42,513 nt of DNA from Gammaproteobacteria bacterium. Its GTDB lineage: Bacteria; Pseudomonadota; Gammaproteobacteria; JAJFKG01. Positions 25,906 to 35,204 of this stretch are shown here, in pieces (the stretch's first letter is position 1; every line of letters begins with the position of its first letter). The stretch covers positions 1 through 42,513 of the forward strand of contig JAJNDI010000019.1 in the NCBI GenBank assembly GCA_021156325.1. The letters are read 5' to 3'. The position numbers and the translations under genes are program-made. The notes beneath the pieces are model-generated. The model had not been told where the DNA came from. It worked only from the letters and a program-made list of their open reading frames with translations, and made no database searches.

Positions 25906-27825
25906 ATGGACTTATCAAAGAACACTACAGCCGCAATCTCGGCCTTAAAAGAACAGAATTCTGGCAGTATTTTCTGTATCTCCCCGCAAGAAGGGGGCGA
26001 CAGATTTTTAACAAATAGCGATGAAATTGCCAATTTTAAAAAAATCGTGATAAAAACAGGTGGATCTACCTATTGTGTGGTCAATACAGATCGACCGCTT
26101 GCTCTAGGAGGTTCTGCTGTCATTTATAGTGGAGATCTTGTCACAGTGGATGCCAATAACCAGATTATAAAAGAGGAAAAAATCGTCTTAAAAGTCGATG
26201 AAAAACTGGATGCACTGAAAGAGGAAGTGGCTCATCAAACAGAAGATGTCAGAATCCATGCGATTTCGCAAGCCCATGATTTTAACAAGAAGCTTTTCGT
26301 TATCGAAGACAAAAAACAAAAAAACGCGGCTATTTTTGCATTTATTCCTGGCAAGCCCCTGGCGGACGATCCCGACAGCCAATCCTTTAACGCGGAACGT
26401 ATTGCTGGATTTAATTCCAATCAACGTCATTTGATTGCTGGGCGTTTAGCTGAAAAAGTAAAAAGATTACACGAAGGCAATGAAGATAAAGGCTATGAAC
26501 CCCTGGTTCATTTAGATTTAAGCTTTAGTAACGTGCATGTTGATGATGACTTAAGTGTGCGTCTTCTTGATTTAGGTCAGGCACGCAGGGTGGCTTCGTC
26601 TGAATTAGTGGAAGAGCCGGGAGGTAAATTATTCTTTAATGCCTATGAAGCCAATGCTGTTGCTGCGAATCGCCGTCATTCTGATGCCAGAGACTCTCAT
26701 TTTGTGCCAACACCCGAAACCGATGTACCCCCACTGAGTGCGATGCTTTTTCCTTTGCTGGCGAATGAAGCAGGATCGGATACGCCATTTAACCCATTTA
26801 AATTAAAACAATCGGCTTTGGATAGTGCAAGTTTTGGCGGAAAAAAACTAACCAGCGTTGCACAAGCATCCATCGTGATGAACACAGAATTTGCTGTTCC
26901 AGCATCGTTTCTTGCTGCAGCTCATCTATCAGAACAAGAGAGGGAAAGTATTAATCTACAGTTACATCAATTTTTTAAAGCGGCTGTAGACGTTGAACCT
27001 TGGAAACGACCCAGCGCAGGAACGATTGCCAGAGTGGTTGGTATAGTCCGCCAATTGGCAGAAAAGAATATTTCTGCTCAGAACTCAATTGATTTACTGA
27101 AGGATATTATTAGTCCCCTTCACGATGAAAAAACAATGGGAGCCGCAAAGGCAGCGTTTCAATTGAAGCAGGAAGCGCAACAAAAAGAACGAGAAAGAAA
27201 AGAGGCAGAAGATCAAAAAACGGAGCAGGCATTAACTAAGCTTTATGAAGATATCAAGGGTTTATTAGAGGAATTGGAAAACCATTATAATAAAAATAAT
27301 CAAAAAGAGAAGGAAGAGCTGGTAAAAAACGCCCGAGCTATTTTAGATGAAGAAGATGTGAATAATATTGGTATTGAATCTGTTCGAAATGCAGTCGCTG
27401 AAATGGAAGCGGGTATTACTTTTGTTCCGAGTCCGGTGGGGTCGTTGCTAATGGTGCCAACCTATCATCAGGTTATGGACAGTGAAACAAGAGCAAAGCC
27501 GCAATCTGGTCAACCGAAAAAAGTTGAAACTATGGAGATCCGCTTAACTCTATTAAATCGCTTCATTGATGATAAGAAGCTGAAATTTGAAGAGAGTACG
27601 GATGCAAAAGAACGGACCATTTTGGGGAATCTTTTCGCGAAGCTCAAAGCTGCATTTACACAGATCTTGCTTCGAAAATACACGCAGCCTCAATCTCAAT
27701 TAAGTCAGGTGAAAGGTACTATGTGGCAGGATAAGACGCTTCGCTCTAAACCCGCGGGTTATGGCGCTATGCATGAAATTCAGACCAGGATACACGAAGG
27801 ATTGAGTGCATTACGGGCTGCATAG
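25906..27825 (+). CDS. Eukaryotic-like protein kinase with helical C-terminal region
   Basis: The start is set at ATG 25906, six bases after AAGGAG; the GTG at 25903 is too close. Kinase motifs cover residues ~65-370: glycine loop LGGSAVIYSG (67-76), Lys96 in VLKVD, a Glu in LKEEV as likely partner, catalytic loop HLDLSFSN (202-209, Asp204, Asn209), DLG in place of DFG (222-224), an ETDV segment, and PWKRPS near the end of the C-lobe. All residues needed for catalysis seem present. Residues ~410-640 are helical and charged, with a coiled-coil stretch (QKERERKEAEDQKTEQALTK). There is no signal peptide or membrane helix. In Legionellales such isolated kinases are often Dot/Icm effectors; that is an inference, and no secretion genes are present here. 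Confidence 0.8.
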   Translation: MDLSKNTTAAISALKEQNSGSIFCISPQEGGDRFLTNSDEIANFKKIVIKTGGSTYCVVNTDRPLALGGSAVIYSGDLVTVDANNQIIKEEKIVLKVDEKLDALKEEVAHQTEDVRIHAISQAHDFNKKLFVIEDKKQKNAAIFAFIPGKPLADDPDSQSFNAERIAGFNSNQRHLIAGRLAEKVKRLHEGNEDKGYEPLVHLDLSFSNVHVDDDLSVRLLDLGQARRVASSELVEEPGGKLFFNAYEANAVAANRRHSDARDSHFVPTPETDVPPLSAMLFPLLANEAGSDTPFNPFKLKQSALDSASFGGKKLTSVAQASIVMNTEFAVPASFLAAAHLSEQERESINLQLHQFFKAAVDVEPWKRPSAGTIARVVGIVRQLAEKNISAQNSIDLLKDIISPLHDEKTMGAAKAAFQLKQEAQQKERERKEAEDQKTEQALTKLYEDIKGLLEELENHYNKNNQKEKEELVKNARAILDEEDVNNIGIESVRNAVAEMEAGITFVPSPVGSLLMVPTYHQVMDSETRAKPQSGQPKKVETMEIRLTLLNRFIDDKKLKFEESTDAKERTILGNLFAKLKAAFTQILLRKYTQPQSQLSQVKGTMWQDKTLRSKPAGYGAMHEIQTRIHEGLSALRAA

Positions 27826-27854
27826 CGTGTATTTGTGCTGTATGGTTATGGTGA

Positions 27855-27925
27855 ATAAGGTTTGCTCGCTACGCTTGCGCCCTCTCCCGCGCTGCCCTCT
27901 CCCGCTTGCGCGGGAGAGGGGAAAA
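27855..27925. repeat. GC-rich palindromic repeat, probable bidirectional terminator
   Basis: CCCTCTCCCGC (27895-27905) pairs with GCGGGAGAGGG (27910-27920) over a TTGC loop, with a further CCCTCTCCCGC at 27880. It lies between the convergent kinase-like gene and ubiB and belongs to the family seen near 24.1-24.5, 32.4 and 38.2 kb. The A-run after it would serve as a T-run for the - strand transcript. Confidence 0.75.
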
Positions 27926-27938
27926 ACCCGCTTTAAAG

Positions 27939-29363
27939 TCAAACCCGTTCCAGATATCGTTTGATAAGCGCCGGCATTTGTGGAAGCTGTTCTATATAGC
28001 GGGGCAATTGCGCGCGCAGTTTACGTAAAACCATTCTAGGAGAATACTGCGCTCTTACCCATCGTTCCAGATAGGGTTTTGCTGTAGCCCACAGATCCAA
28101 ATCAGGATATAACTGTCTGCCGAGACCTTCAACATTTACCAATGTTTTTTGCAGTAAAACCAGCTGCGGTTGCACAGGCATGTTAAATTGTCTGGCTGTT
28201 TGTAATAGCCCCCATAATAAATTGGCAAAAGAGATTTCTTTTAAGGGTTTTTCAAAGATGGGTTCGCAGACAACACGGATAGCCGATTCAAAATCATCTA
28301 TCCGCACATTTTTATCAACCCAGCCGCATTCAACGTGCAGAATAGCCACCCGATAATAATCCCGCTTGAAAAAGGCTAAAAAGATTTCAGCCAAATAACG
28401 TTGATCATTTGGAGTTAGGCTTCCCATGATCCCAAAATCAACCACGATGAAATAGGGATTATGGGGATCATCGGCACAAACAAAGATATTGCCGGGATGC
28501 AGATCGGCATGAAAAAACCGGTGTTCGATAACCTGAGTAAAGAAGATCGTCACGCTATTTTCAGCTAATTTTTTTAAATTAACACCGCGGGCTTTTAAGG
28601 TGCTCAAATCAGAAACGGAAATGCCTTCTATGTATTCCATGACCATTACATTACGCCGTGTATAAGGCCAATATATCCGGGGAACATACAGATAAGGAGA
28701 TCCTTCAAAGTGGCGGCGCAATTGTGAAGCATTGGCCGCTTCACGTTGTAAATCCAATTCCTGGAGGATGGTTTTTTCAAACTCCGCTACAACGCCTTTC
28801 AATTGTAAATGGTTTCCTGCTTTCCAGAATTTGTCTATCCATTTTGCCAAGCTGTACAAAAAGGCAATATCTCTTCGGATCACTTTTTTGATCCGCGGCC
28901 GTAACACTTTTACAACGACCGCTGTGCCGTCATGTAAGCGTGCGCGATGCACTTGGGCAATCGAGGCAGATCCGAGTGCTTTCAAATCAAAGTCAGAAAA
29001 TACGCTTTCAAGCGGAGTATGATAAGCTTTTTCAATGAGTGTTTTGGCGACCGTTCCTTCAAAAGGTGGAACTTTGTCTTGTAATGCGACAAGACTATCG
29101 GCGATATCGTCTGGTAATAAATCCCGCCGTGTCGATAACGCTTGACCAAATTTCACAAAGACAGGCCCCATTTGTATCAAAGCTTGATAAAGTCGTTCGC
29201 CGCGGGTTTTTTTGCGATTGCGATAATAATAAGGATTGCAATAAACCGCTATTTTTAAGGGGGAAAACAGAGGTATATTGGTGAGGAGATCATCAATACT
29301 ATAACGCAATAAAATCCCGGTTAAATGGATAAAGCGCAAAGCATTTTGGAAAGCTGTGATCAT
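27939..29363 (-). CDS. ubiB: Ubiquinone biosynthesis regulatory kinase-like protein UbiB
   Basis: This is an ABC1/ADCK-family atypical kinase needed for ubiquinone synthesis, acting at the inner membrane with the Ubi complex. The KxGQ motif is in FVKFGQALSTRRDLLPDDIA, the Ala-rich nucleotide loop is LGSASIAQVHRA, and the ATP Lys is in VVVKVLRP. The catalytic loop HADLHPGN and metal-binding VDFGIMG follow. Length is 474 aa against ~545 in Escherichia coli. The protein stops at RYLERV and lacks the C-terminal pair of membrane helices. The palindromic repeat begins about 15 bp past the stop, so the missing end may reflect an old rearrangement. It is the third gene of ubiE-ubiJ-ubiB, 1 bp after ubiJ. 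Confidence 0.93.
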   Translation of the reverse strand: MITAFQNALRFIHLTGILLRYSIDDLLTNIPLFSPLKIAVYCNPYYYRNRKKTRGERLYQALIQMGPVFVKFGQALSTRRDLLPDDIADSLVALQDKVPPFEGTVAKTLIEKAYHTPLESVFSDFDLKALGSASIAQVHRARLHDGTAVVVKVLRPRIKKVIRRDIAFLYSLAKWIDKFWKAGNHLQLKGVVAEFEKTILQELDLQREAANASQLRRHFEGSPYLYVPRIYWPYTRRNVMVMEYIEGISVSDLSTLKARGVNLKKLAENSVTIFFTQVIEHRFFHADLHPGNIFVCADDPHNPYFIVVDFGIMGSLTPNDQRYLAEIFLAFFKRDYYRVAILHVECGWVDKNVRIDDFESAIRVVCEPIFEKPLKEISFANLLWGLLQTARQFNMPVQPQLVLLQKTLVNVEGLGRQLYPDLDLWATAKPYLERWVRAQYSPRMVLRKLRAQLPRYIEQLPQMPALIKRYLERV

Positions 29364-29364
29364 G

Positions 29365-29982
29365 CTAGGGTTCTCCCTTCAATTGACTTTCTACTTGGGC
29401 AATGCGTTTGATAAGCCGCTCGACATCATCACGCAAACTGTCTACTTCATCTAAAAAGTCATTTAATTCGACAGGAGGGGGGCTTAACCGGATCTCTTCT
29501 TTCACATACTCGGCTACGTTACTTTGTGTTGTTTCCAGCGTATTTTTGAGAGAGGCCTGGGTTTTTCGCGCGAAATTACCGATAGTGTGCGCTGCCACAT
29601 TACCGACCAAGTGAGCAAGCTGCCCTTCCCAATCGATTTCCATAGCATCGAAAATGGATCGGATCTGCTGGCCTAAAGCGATATCGCCTGAAATAGTAAT
29701 ATCTTCACCCAAAAGGGCGATGTTACGAGAAGAAATTAATCCTGATTTAACGAGGTTGATGGGTGTGCCTTTGATATAAGTATCGCATAAGAGTGTTTCA
29801 TCCACGGGGCTTAGGCGAAGACCTTGATCTGTCAGATGAATTTGCATGGCAAGAGGAATAGGCAGCCCTTCAATGGTGAGTTTAACCACTTTGCCAGACA
29901 ACGCTTTCAGGCGCACTTGGGTCTCGGGATCAAGCGAAATAGCGCGATTGAGAGCTTTTTCGATAAGAGATAATGTTAACAT
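29365..29982 (-). CDS. ubiJ: Ubiquinone biosynthesis accessory factor UbiJ (SCP2 domain)
   Basis: The 205-residue protein has an SCP2-like lipid-binding domain in its first ~110 residues (VVKLTIEGLPIPLAMQIHLT, then DTYIKGTPINLVKSG). It ends in a coiled coil (DEVDSLRDDVERLIKRI). UbiJ scaffolds the soluble Ubi complex and binds hydrophobic ubiquinone precursors. Size and position between ubiE and ubiB match the standard gammaproteobacterial operon. Thirteen bp separate it from ubiE and one from ubiB, so translation is probably coupled. Confidence 0.92.
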   Translation of the reverse strand: MLTLSLIEKALNRAISLDPETQVRLKALSGKVVKLTIEGLPIPLAMQIHLTDQGLRLSPVDETLLCDTYIKGTPINLVKSGLISSRNIALLGEDITISGDIALGQQIRSIFDAMEIDWEGQLAHLVGNVAAHTIGNFARKTQASLKNTLETTQSNVAEYVKEEIRLSPPPVELNDFLDEVDSLRDDVERLIKRIAQVESQLKGEP

Positions 29983-29995
29983 CTAAAGAGAGATC

Positions 29996-30760
29996 CTAAT
30001 ATTTTGTTGCCGTGTGTAAAGCCACGATCCCGCCGCATAAATTGTGATAATCGCAGGTATCAAACCCCGCTTGCAGTATCATGGCTTGTAATTCGGTTTG
30101 ATCCGGATGCATTCGAATCGATTCAGCGAGATACCGGTAACTTTCACTGTCATTGGCTATCCATTCCCCCAGTTTTGGAAGAACAGAAAACGAATAAGCA
30201 TCGTATAGGGTTTTTAAAGGCGCTAGGCGTGGTTTGGAAAATTCAAGGACAAGCAATTGTCCGCCGGGTTTTAATACGCGCTGCATGCTGTTTAATGCCA
30301 GGGGAATATCGGTGACATTTCGCAAACCAAAGGCAATACTGATGATGTCAAAGGTGTTATCAGCAAAGGGTAAGGTTTGGGCATCGAGTTGAGCAAAAGA
30401 CACATTATGAATAATGCCTTTGTTTTCTAGCGATTTTCTACCTGTTTGCAGCATCGATCCATTGATATCACCTAAAATCACAAAGCCTGTGTTTCCAATA
30501 CGTTTGCTAAAACCTCGGGTTAAATCACCTGTACCGCCGGCCAAATCCAGCACACAATGTCCTTCTTTAGCGCCACTTTGACTGAGGGTAAATTGTTTCC
30601 AGAGGCGATGAATGCCCAATGACATGAGATCATTCATGAGGTTATATTTTTCTGCCACTGAATCAAAGACCCCTTCGACCAGCTTTGTCTTTTCCGCAGG
30701 CAATACGCGCTTATAGCCAAAATGCGTAGTTTTTTCCTTGTTTTCAGCAGTTTGCTTCAT
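29996..30760 (-). CDS. ubiE: Ubiquinone/menaquinone C-methyltransferase UbiE
   Basis: This 254-aa SAM-dependent methyltransferase does the C-methylation step in ubiquinone (and, where present, menaquinone) synthesis. The family hallmarks are FGYKRV near the start, [22 protein letters not shown] motif [25 protein letters not shown] and the conserved [10 protein letters not shown] close to the C-terminus. It is the first gene of the ubi operon. A weak AAAGG lies upstream of ATG 30760. The intergenic stretch towards the divergent gene at 30940 should hold both promoters, but I could not place them with confidence. Confidence 0.95.
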   Translation of the reverse strand: MKQTAENKEKTTHFGYKRVLPAEKTKLVEGVFDSVAEKYNLMNDLMSLGIHRLWKQFTLSQSGAKEGHCVLDLAGGTGDLTRGFSKRIGNTGFVILGDINGSMLQTGRKSLENKGIIHNVSFAQLDAQTLPFADNTFDIISIAFGLRNVTDIPLALNSMQRVLKPGGQLLVLEFSKPRLAPLKTLYDAYSFSVLPKLGEWIANDSESYRYLAESIRMHPDQTELQAMILQAGFDTCDYHNLCGGIVALHTATKY

Positions 30761-30939
30761 ATTAAAAGCCTTTTTCTTAAGATAAGCCCATTATGCCATA
30801 AAGTCTGGCTGGTATAAATCTTGCAGCAAAATCTCTTACACATACTCTTCGCACCCAGGTTTTATGCTGCTTGGCGGCACTCGCTCACCTAAAACCAAAT
30901 CGCTTTGAGTATACGTTGCAAGCACCTGAGGAGAATGTT

Positions 30940-32292
30940 ATGGCTGCACAACCTGAATCTATTCCCCAAGACGAATTGGCGCTTGGCATTCAACGTCATC
31001 AAAATGGCGAATTGCGCGAAGCAGAGATAATCTATCGCCGAATTATCAAAGCCAATCCCAATAATGCAGAAGCTTTATATTGGTTAGGTACATTGGGGCA
31101 TCAAACGGGCAAAAACAACCATGCTTTGCCGCTCTTGCAAAGGGCTATCGAATTAAAAGCCGATGATTGGCGTTTTCATAATAATATTTCCGTGATTTAT
31201 CGAAATCTGGGTGATTATAGCCGCGCTATTGCCCACAGCGCTCGTGCAACGCAATTGGCTCCAGCAGAATATGAACCTTTGATCAATCTGGGGCAATTAT
31301 ACGGGATCCTGGATCAAGTCGATAACTCTATCATTAATTTGTCTCGGGCATTGAATATTGTACCAATGCATGAAGAGGCCCGGCTAAATCTGTGGGGCAG
31401 TTACCGGCGCTTGTTACCCGATTGGTATTTCAGCATGTTAAATGATGAAAGACGCAATAAAGCGTATGGAGAAGCTATTAGAAGCGCGGTTAATAAAAAT
31501 TCTCGCGTATTGGAAGTAGGTTTGGGCGGGGCTTTATTTTCAATGATGGCATCTCTTGCAGGCGCGAAAGATGTCAGAACGTGTATTTCTTCACGGTGTT
31601 TAGCGCAGCGAACGGGCGATGTATTGTCAGTCAATGGATTTAAAGAAAAAGTGACGTTAATTGAAAGGCCCTTATTATCGATTCGTGAAGGTTCCGCCGA
31701 ATTACCAGAACGTGCCAACGTTTTTATTATTGATGTGTTAGATCCGGCTTTGTTAGGACAAGGCGTTTTACCGATTGTGACGTTTGCACGGCAATACTTA
31801 TTAACAGAAGATGCAAAATTTATCCCGGAGGCTGCGGTTGTCCAGGCGGTTTTGATCGAATCTGCTGAAATTAATGCACTGGCACAAGCCGATGAGGTTT
31901 CTGGCTTTGATATGTCTGCCCTCAGTATTTTTAAACAAAGACCGATGTTAAACCTTGATTTAAGTGATCATGAATATACAGCATTAAGTCAAGAGAAAAA
32001 GATATTTAGGTTAGACTTTAAAAAAGATACTTTTATCAATAATACTCAGGAAATTGATTTTGAAATCACAAAATCAGGGCAGTGTCACGCTATTGCTTAT
32101 TGGTTTAAGCTAGATCTGGATAAAGACATTCGCTATGACAATGCGCCGAATAGTATGCGAGACTCCAATCAAACCCATTGGATGCAGTGTGTACAGGTTT
32201 TAGATAAACCTCTTTCTGTCAACAAAAAACAAACCCTTCGTTTTCGTGCAAGCCAACGCAATAAATATATCTGGTTTGATAAACTGAAATAG
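30940..32292 (+). CDS. TPR protein with PRMT-like (arginine methyltransferase-like) domain
   Basis: ATG at 30940 follows GAGGAG (30928-30933) by 6 nt; an upstream in-frame TTG at 30871 has no such support. Residues ~10-150 are three to four TPRs (AEIIYRRIIKANPNNAEALY is typical). Residues ~185-450 resemble the protein arginine methyltransferase fold: motif I SRVLEVGLGG (188-197), an LLGQG loop after IIDVLDP, and a THW loop at 412-414 (THWMQ) followed by the beta-barrel strand VLDKPLSV. The TPR plus PRMT order recalls eukaryotic PRMT9. The two catalytic loop glutamates are replaced by Asp265 and Gln274, and the SAM-binding acid after motif I appears to be Ser, so activity may be lost or changed. 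An intrinsic terminator follows. Confidence 0.8.
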   Translation: MAAQPESIPQDELALGIQRHQNGELREAEIIYRRIIKANPNNAEALYWLGTLGHQTGKNNHALPLLQRAIELKADDWRFHNNISVIYRNLGDYSRAIAHSARATQLAPAEYEPLINLGQLYGILDQVDNSIINLSRALNIVPMHEEARLNLWGSYRRLLPDWYFSMLNDERRNKAYGEAIRSAVNKNSRVLEVGLGGALFSMMASLAGAKDVRTCISSRCLAQRTGDVLSVNGFKEKVTLIERPLLSIREGSAELPERANVFIIDVLDPALLGQGVLPIVTFARQYLLTEDAKFIPEAAVVQAVLIESAEINALAQADEVSGFDMSALSIFKQRPMLNLDLSDHEYTALSQEKKIFRLDFKKDTFINNTQEIDFEITKSGQCHAIAYWFKLDLDKDIRYDNAPNSMRDSNQTHWMQCVQVLDKPLSVNKKQTLRFRASQRNKYIWFDKLK

Positions 32293-32313
32293 TTTTTCAG
32301 TGTGCGATTTGAC

Positions 32314-32344
32314 AAAATGCCCCTCTTTTGATGGGCATTTTTTT
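32314..32344 (+). terminator. Intrinsic terminator of the TPR-PRMT gene
   Basis: AAAATGCCC (32314-32322) pairs with GGGCATTTT (32333-32341) and runs into seven T. It begins 22 bp after the stop codon. Confidence 0.88.
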
Positions 32345-32399
32345 GTATCTATCTGTTGCAGTTCAAGATGTGGGATTATCTTAACATACGAAAGTATCT

Positions 32400-32520
32400 T
32401 ATCACTGCCTGCTGCGCACCCTCTCCCGCAAACGGGAGAGGGGAAAAGACAGCAATCTGGTGCTTTAATCCCCTCTTCCACTTGGGGGAGAGGACGCGAG
32501 CCGCAGGCGAGCAGTGACAT
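32400..32520. repeat. GC-rich palindromic repeat with inverted ends
   Basis: The left end (ATCACTGCC, then CCCTCTCCCGC, AAC, GGGAGAGGGG) and right end (GGGGGAGAGGACGCGAGCC, then AGGCGAGCAGTGACAT) are imperfect inverted copies over ~30 bp. It sits between the convergent TPR-PRMT and gmhB genes. Its right arm shares CGCGAGCCGCAGGCGA with the loci near 24.4 and 38.2 kb. Confidence 0.75.
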
Positions 32521-32540
32521 TTGTACAGAACAAGGCGAAA

Positions 32541-33095
32541 TTATAACAAGGTTAGCGCAAAATGCTTTAAATCAGGGTAAATCCTGGCTTTTGCGATAAC
32601 CGGATCATGCAGATGATCAGCTAGCGTCTTTTCACCGTTACCTGTTTTAACCAAAACCCACTGACGACAATGAGCGGTCTCTGCCGCTTGTAAATCGCGC
32701 AGGGAATCACCCACAAAAACAATATCATTGCTTTCGCACTTGGCAAATTGACAGAGCTGTTCAACTAAACCGGTTTTTGGTTTTCTGCAAGCACAATTTT
32801 CTTCCGGGGTATGCGGGCAATAAAAAATATGTTCAATAATACCGCCATGCTGCTTAACCGCCGCTTGCATTTTGTGATGAATAGCCTCCAGTGTTTTTAA
32901 ATCGAATAATCCGCGATGAAGGCCTGATTGATTCGTTAAAACGAACACTCGATAACCCGCTTTGGAAAGGGCTGCGATAGCTTCAATACTGCCTGGGATC
33001 GGCTGCCATTCTTCAGGAGATTTAATGTAATCGGATGACTCTTCATTAATGACGCCGTCTCTGTCCAGCGCAACAATCATCAGTTTTCTTGACAA
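32541..33095 (-). CDS. gmhB: D-glycero-beta-D-manno-heptose-1,7-bisphosphate 7-phosphatase
   Basis: This HAD-superfamily phosphatase removes the 7-phosphate in the ADP-heptose pathway for the lipopolysaccharide core. Motif I is ALDRDGVI, motif II FVLTNQSG, and motif IV VGDSLRDLQAA. The zinc loop CPHTPEENCACRKPKTG carries the expected Cys/His ligands and the substrate-binding RKP. The TTG at 33095 (MSRKLMIVALD) has GGAG six bases upstream; ATG at 33080 is the alternative. It lies 12 bp after glyS at the end of the operon. 184 aa is normal length. It implies heptose-containing LPS. Confidence 0.92.
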   Translation of the reverse strand: MSRKLMIVALDRDGVINEESSDYIKSPEEWQPIPGSIEAIAALSKAGYRVFVLTNQSGLHRGLFDLKTLEAIHHKMQAAVKQHGGIIEHIFYCPHTPEENCACRKPKTGLVEQLCQFAKCESNDIVFVGDSLRDLQAAETAHCRQWVLVKTGNGEKTLADHLHDPVIAKARIYPDLKHFALTLL

Positions 33096-33107
33096 AATAG
33101 ACTCCGT

Positions 33108-35201
33108 TTACACTTGCAATAGAGAGATATCAGCAACCGTTAAGAATAAATTACGTAGCTCATTTAACAAAGCCAGGCGATTTTCTTGTAATGCCTTGTC
33201 TTCTACCATTACCATTACTGTTTCAAAAAAGTCATCTGCGGGTTTTTGCAAAGAGGCTAAAGCTGATAAAGTTTCTGTATAACGACCTTTTTCTATTAAA
33301 GGAGATAAAACAATTTTTTGTTTGGTAATGGTCTCTTCCAATGTTTTTTCAGCGGTTTCCCTCAATAAAGCAGGATTAACTTTCATCGCTGAAAGACTGT
33401 TTTGTGATTTTTTCAATAAATTGCTGACCCGTTTATTAGCGCTGCTCAAAGAGGCCGCTTCGGGTAAAGTCAGGAATTGTTCAACTGCTTTTAAACGGTT
33501 GATGAAATCCAACGGTTTAGTGATGTTTCTTGCAGAGACAGCGGCAAAGACATCGGCTTTTCCATTGCTGCCAGCATACCATGTCCGAAGTCTTTCAAAA
33601 GTAAATTGAATGAGATCTTCAATGACTTGTTGATTGGATAAAGGGACTTTGTATTGCTCAAGGGCGAAGACAAAGAGCTCCCGTAAATCAAGATCATATT
33701 GCTTCTCAATGACAATGCGCAAAATGCCGAGTGCGGCGCGCCTTAATCCAAAGGGATCTTTATCACCCGTGGGGTGTTGGCCTATACCGATAATACCTAC
33801 TAATGTATCGACTTTGTCGGCAATCGCGACTATAGCGCCCAGCCCAGAAGCCGGGATTGCATCATTGGCAAAACGCGGTTGATAGTGTTCTTTTAATGCT
33901 GTTGCCAGCTCAAGCGTTTCCCCATCGTGTAAAGCGTAGTAATAACCCATGATCCCTTGAAGGGAGGGGAATTCACCGACCATATCGGTTTTTAAATCAC
34001 ATTTGGATAGTAATCCCGCACGAAGAGCGGCTTGTTTATCTTCACGGAGGTTTTCTGCAATAATTTTTGAAAGCGCACTCAAACGCTGTACTTTATCTCG
34101 CAGACTCCCCAATTGTTTTTGATAGATAATTTGTTCCAGATCTTTTAAATAGGATGCCAGCGTTTGCTGCTTGTCTTTTTCAAAGAAAAATGCGGCATCG
34201 TTTAAACGAGCGCGCATCACCCGTTCATTTCCGCTGATTACCGCAGCACTGTCTTTAGTATCAATATTGCTAACAAAGACAAAATAAGGCAAGAGTTGTT
34301 CAGGATTGTCTTTGTGAACGACAGGAAAACATTTTTGGTGCGATTGCATTGCCGAAATCAAGACTTCTTTAGGCACTTGTAAAAAAGATTCATCAAATCG
34401 GCCTAAAAAGGCTTTGGGCCATTCTACAATCGCGTTGACTTCTGCAAGCAAATCAGCCGAGATTAATGCTTTCGCTTTCGGCAGTTCGCTTGTGAGGAGT
34501 GCTTCAATTTGTTGGGTAATGTGATGCTGGCGTAATGCCAGATCAGCTATTACATGACCTTGCTTAAACAAGAGTTCGGCATAATCCTTCACGTGCTTAA
34601 TGTGCAGCGGATCAGGATGATGGAAGCGATGACCGTACGTTTTATCTCCTGTATGAATGCCCAGTATTGTTGTTTCTACTACCTGTTTACCATAGAGCAT
34701 GACTACCCAATGCACAGGCCTTGCAAAAGAAGTATCGCTTACACCCCAGCGCATCGGTTTGGGGATAGGTAATTCGCGAATGGCTTCTGTTACAATTTCA
34801 GGTAATAGAGTCACTGTTTCTTTGCCTTGTTCCAGATAACGATATCCAACGCATCGGCCTTTGGGTGAATCTATCTCTATTAATTCATTCATCGTAATAC
34901 CGCAAGACTGCACAAAACCTTCGCACGCTTTAGTGGGTTTTCTGTTTTCGTCAAAGGCATTTTCAAGGCTTGGTCCTTTTTTTTCGATGAGAATATCAGA
35001 TTGTTTTTCGAGTAAATGACGTACAATAACGGCTAAACGTCTGGGTGTGGCATAGGTTTGTAATTCACCGTGTGCGAGGCGATGCTGATCCAAACCGATA
35101 CCAATTTGTTTTGTCAACGAATGTGCCAGTTTTTCCAAAGCAGCCGGCGGTAACTCTTCGCAGCCGATTTCGATTAAAAAGTCTTGTGATTTATCTAACA
35201 T
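33108..35201 (-). CDS. glyS: Glycyl-tRNA synthetase beta subunit
   Basis: The beta subunit of the tetrameric alpha2beta2 bacterial glycyl-tRNA synthetase contributes tRNA binding. The N-terminus FLIEIGCEELPP and TPRRLAV, and the central FSEKD-type segment HQKCFPV and GNERVMRARLNDAAFF, are diagnostic. An HD-like region and a helical anticodon-binding C-terminus follow. At 697 aa it is full length. ATG 35201 lies 3 bp after trpS, so the two are translationally linked. The catalytic alpha subunit glyQ is just upstream of trpS. Confidence 0.96.
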   Translation of the reverse strand: MLDKSQDFLIEIGCEELPPAALEKLAHSLTKQIGIGLDQHRLAHGELQTYATPRRLAVIVRHLLEKQSDILIEKKGPSLENAFDENRKPTKACEGFVQSCGITMNELIEIDSPKGRCVGYRYLEQGKETVTLLPEIVTEAIRELPIPKPMRWGVSDTSFARPVHWVVMLYGKQVVETTILGIHTGDKTYGHRFHHPDPLHIKHVKDYAELLFKQGHVIADLALRQHHITQQIEALLTSELPKAKALISADLLAEVNAIVEWPKAFLGRFDESFLQVPKEVLISAMQSHQKCFPVVHKDNPEQLLPYFVFVSNIDTKDSAAVISGNERVMRARLNDAAFFFEKDKQQTLASYLKDLEQIIYQKQLGSLRDKVQRLSALSKIIAENLREDKQAALRAGLLSKCDLKTDMVGEFPSLQGIMGYYYALHDGETLELATALKEHYQPRFANDAIPASGLGAIVAIADKVDTLVGIIGIGQHPTGDKDPFGLRRAALGILRIVIEKQYDLDLRELFVFALEQYKVPLSNQQVIEDLIQFTFERLRTWYAGSNGKADVFAAVSARNITKPLDFINRLKAVEQFLTLPEAASLSSANKRVSNLLKKSQNSLSAMKVNPALLRETAEKTLEETITKQKIVLSPLIEKGRYTETLSALASLQKPADDFFETVMVMVEDKALQENRLALLNELRNLFLTVADISLLQV

Positions 35202-35204
35202 AAT

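Noticed and set aside
30871..30939. Upstream TTG start extending the TPR-PRMT protein by 23 residues
   Set aside because: GAGGAG is placed correctly for the ATG at 30940 and not for the TTG; the extension is not TPR-like.
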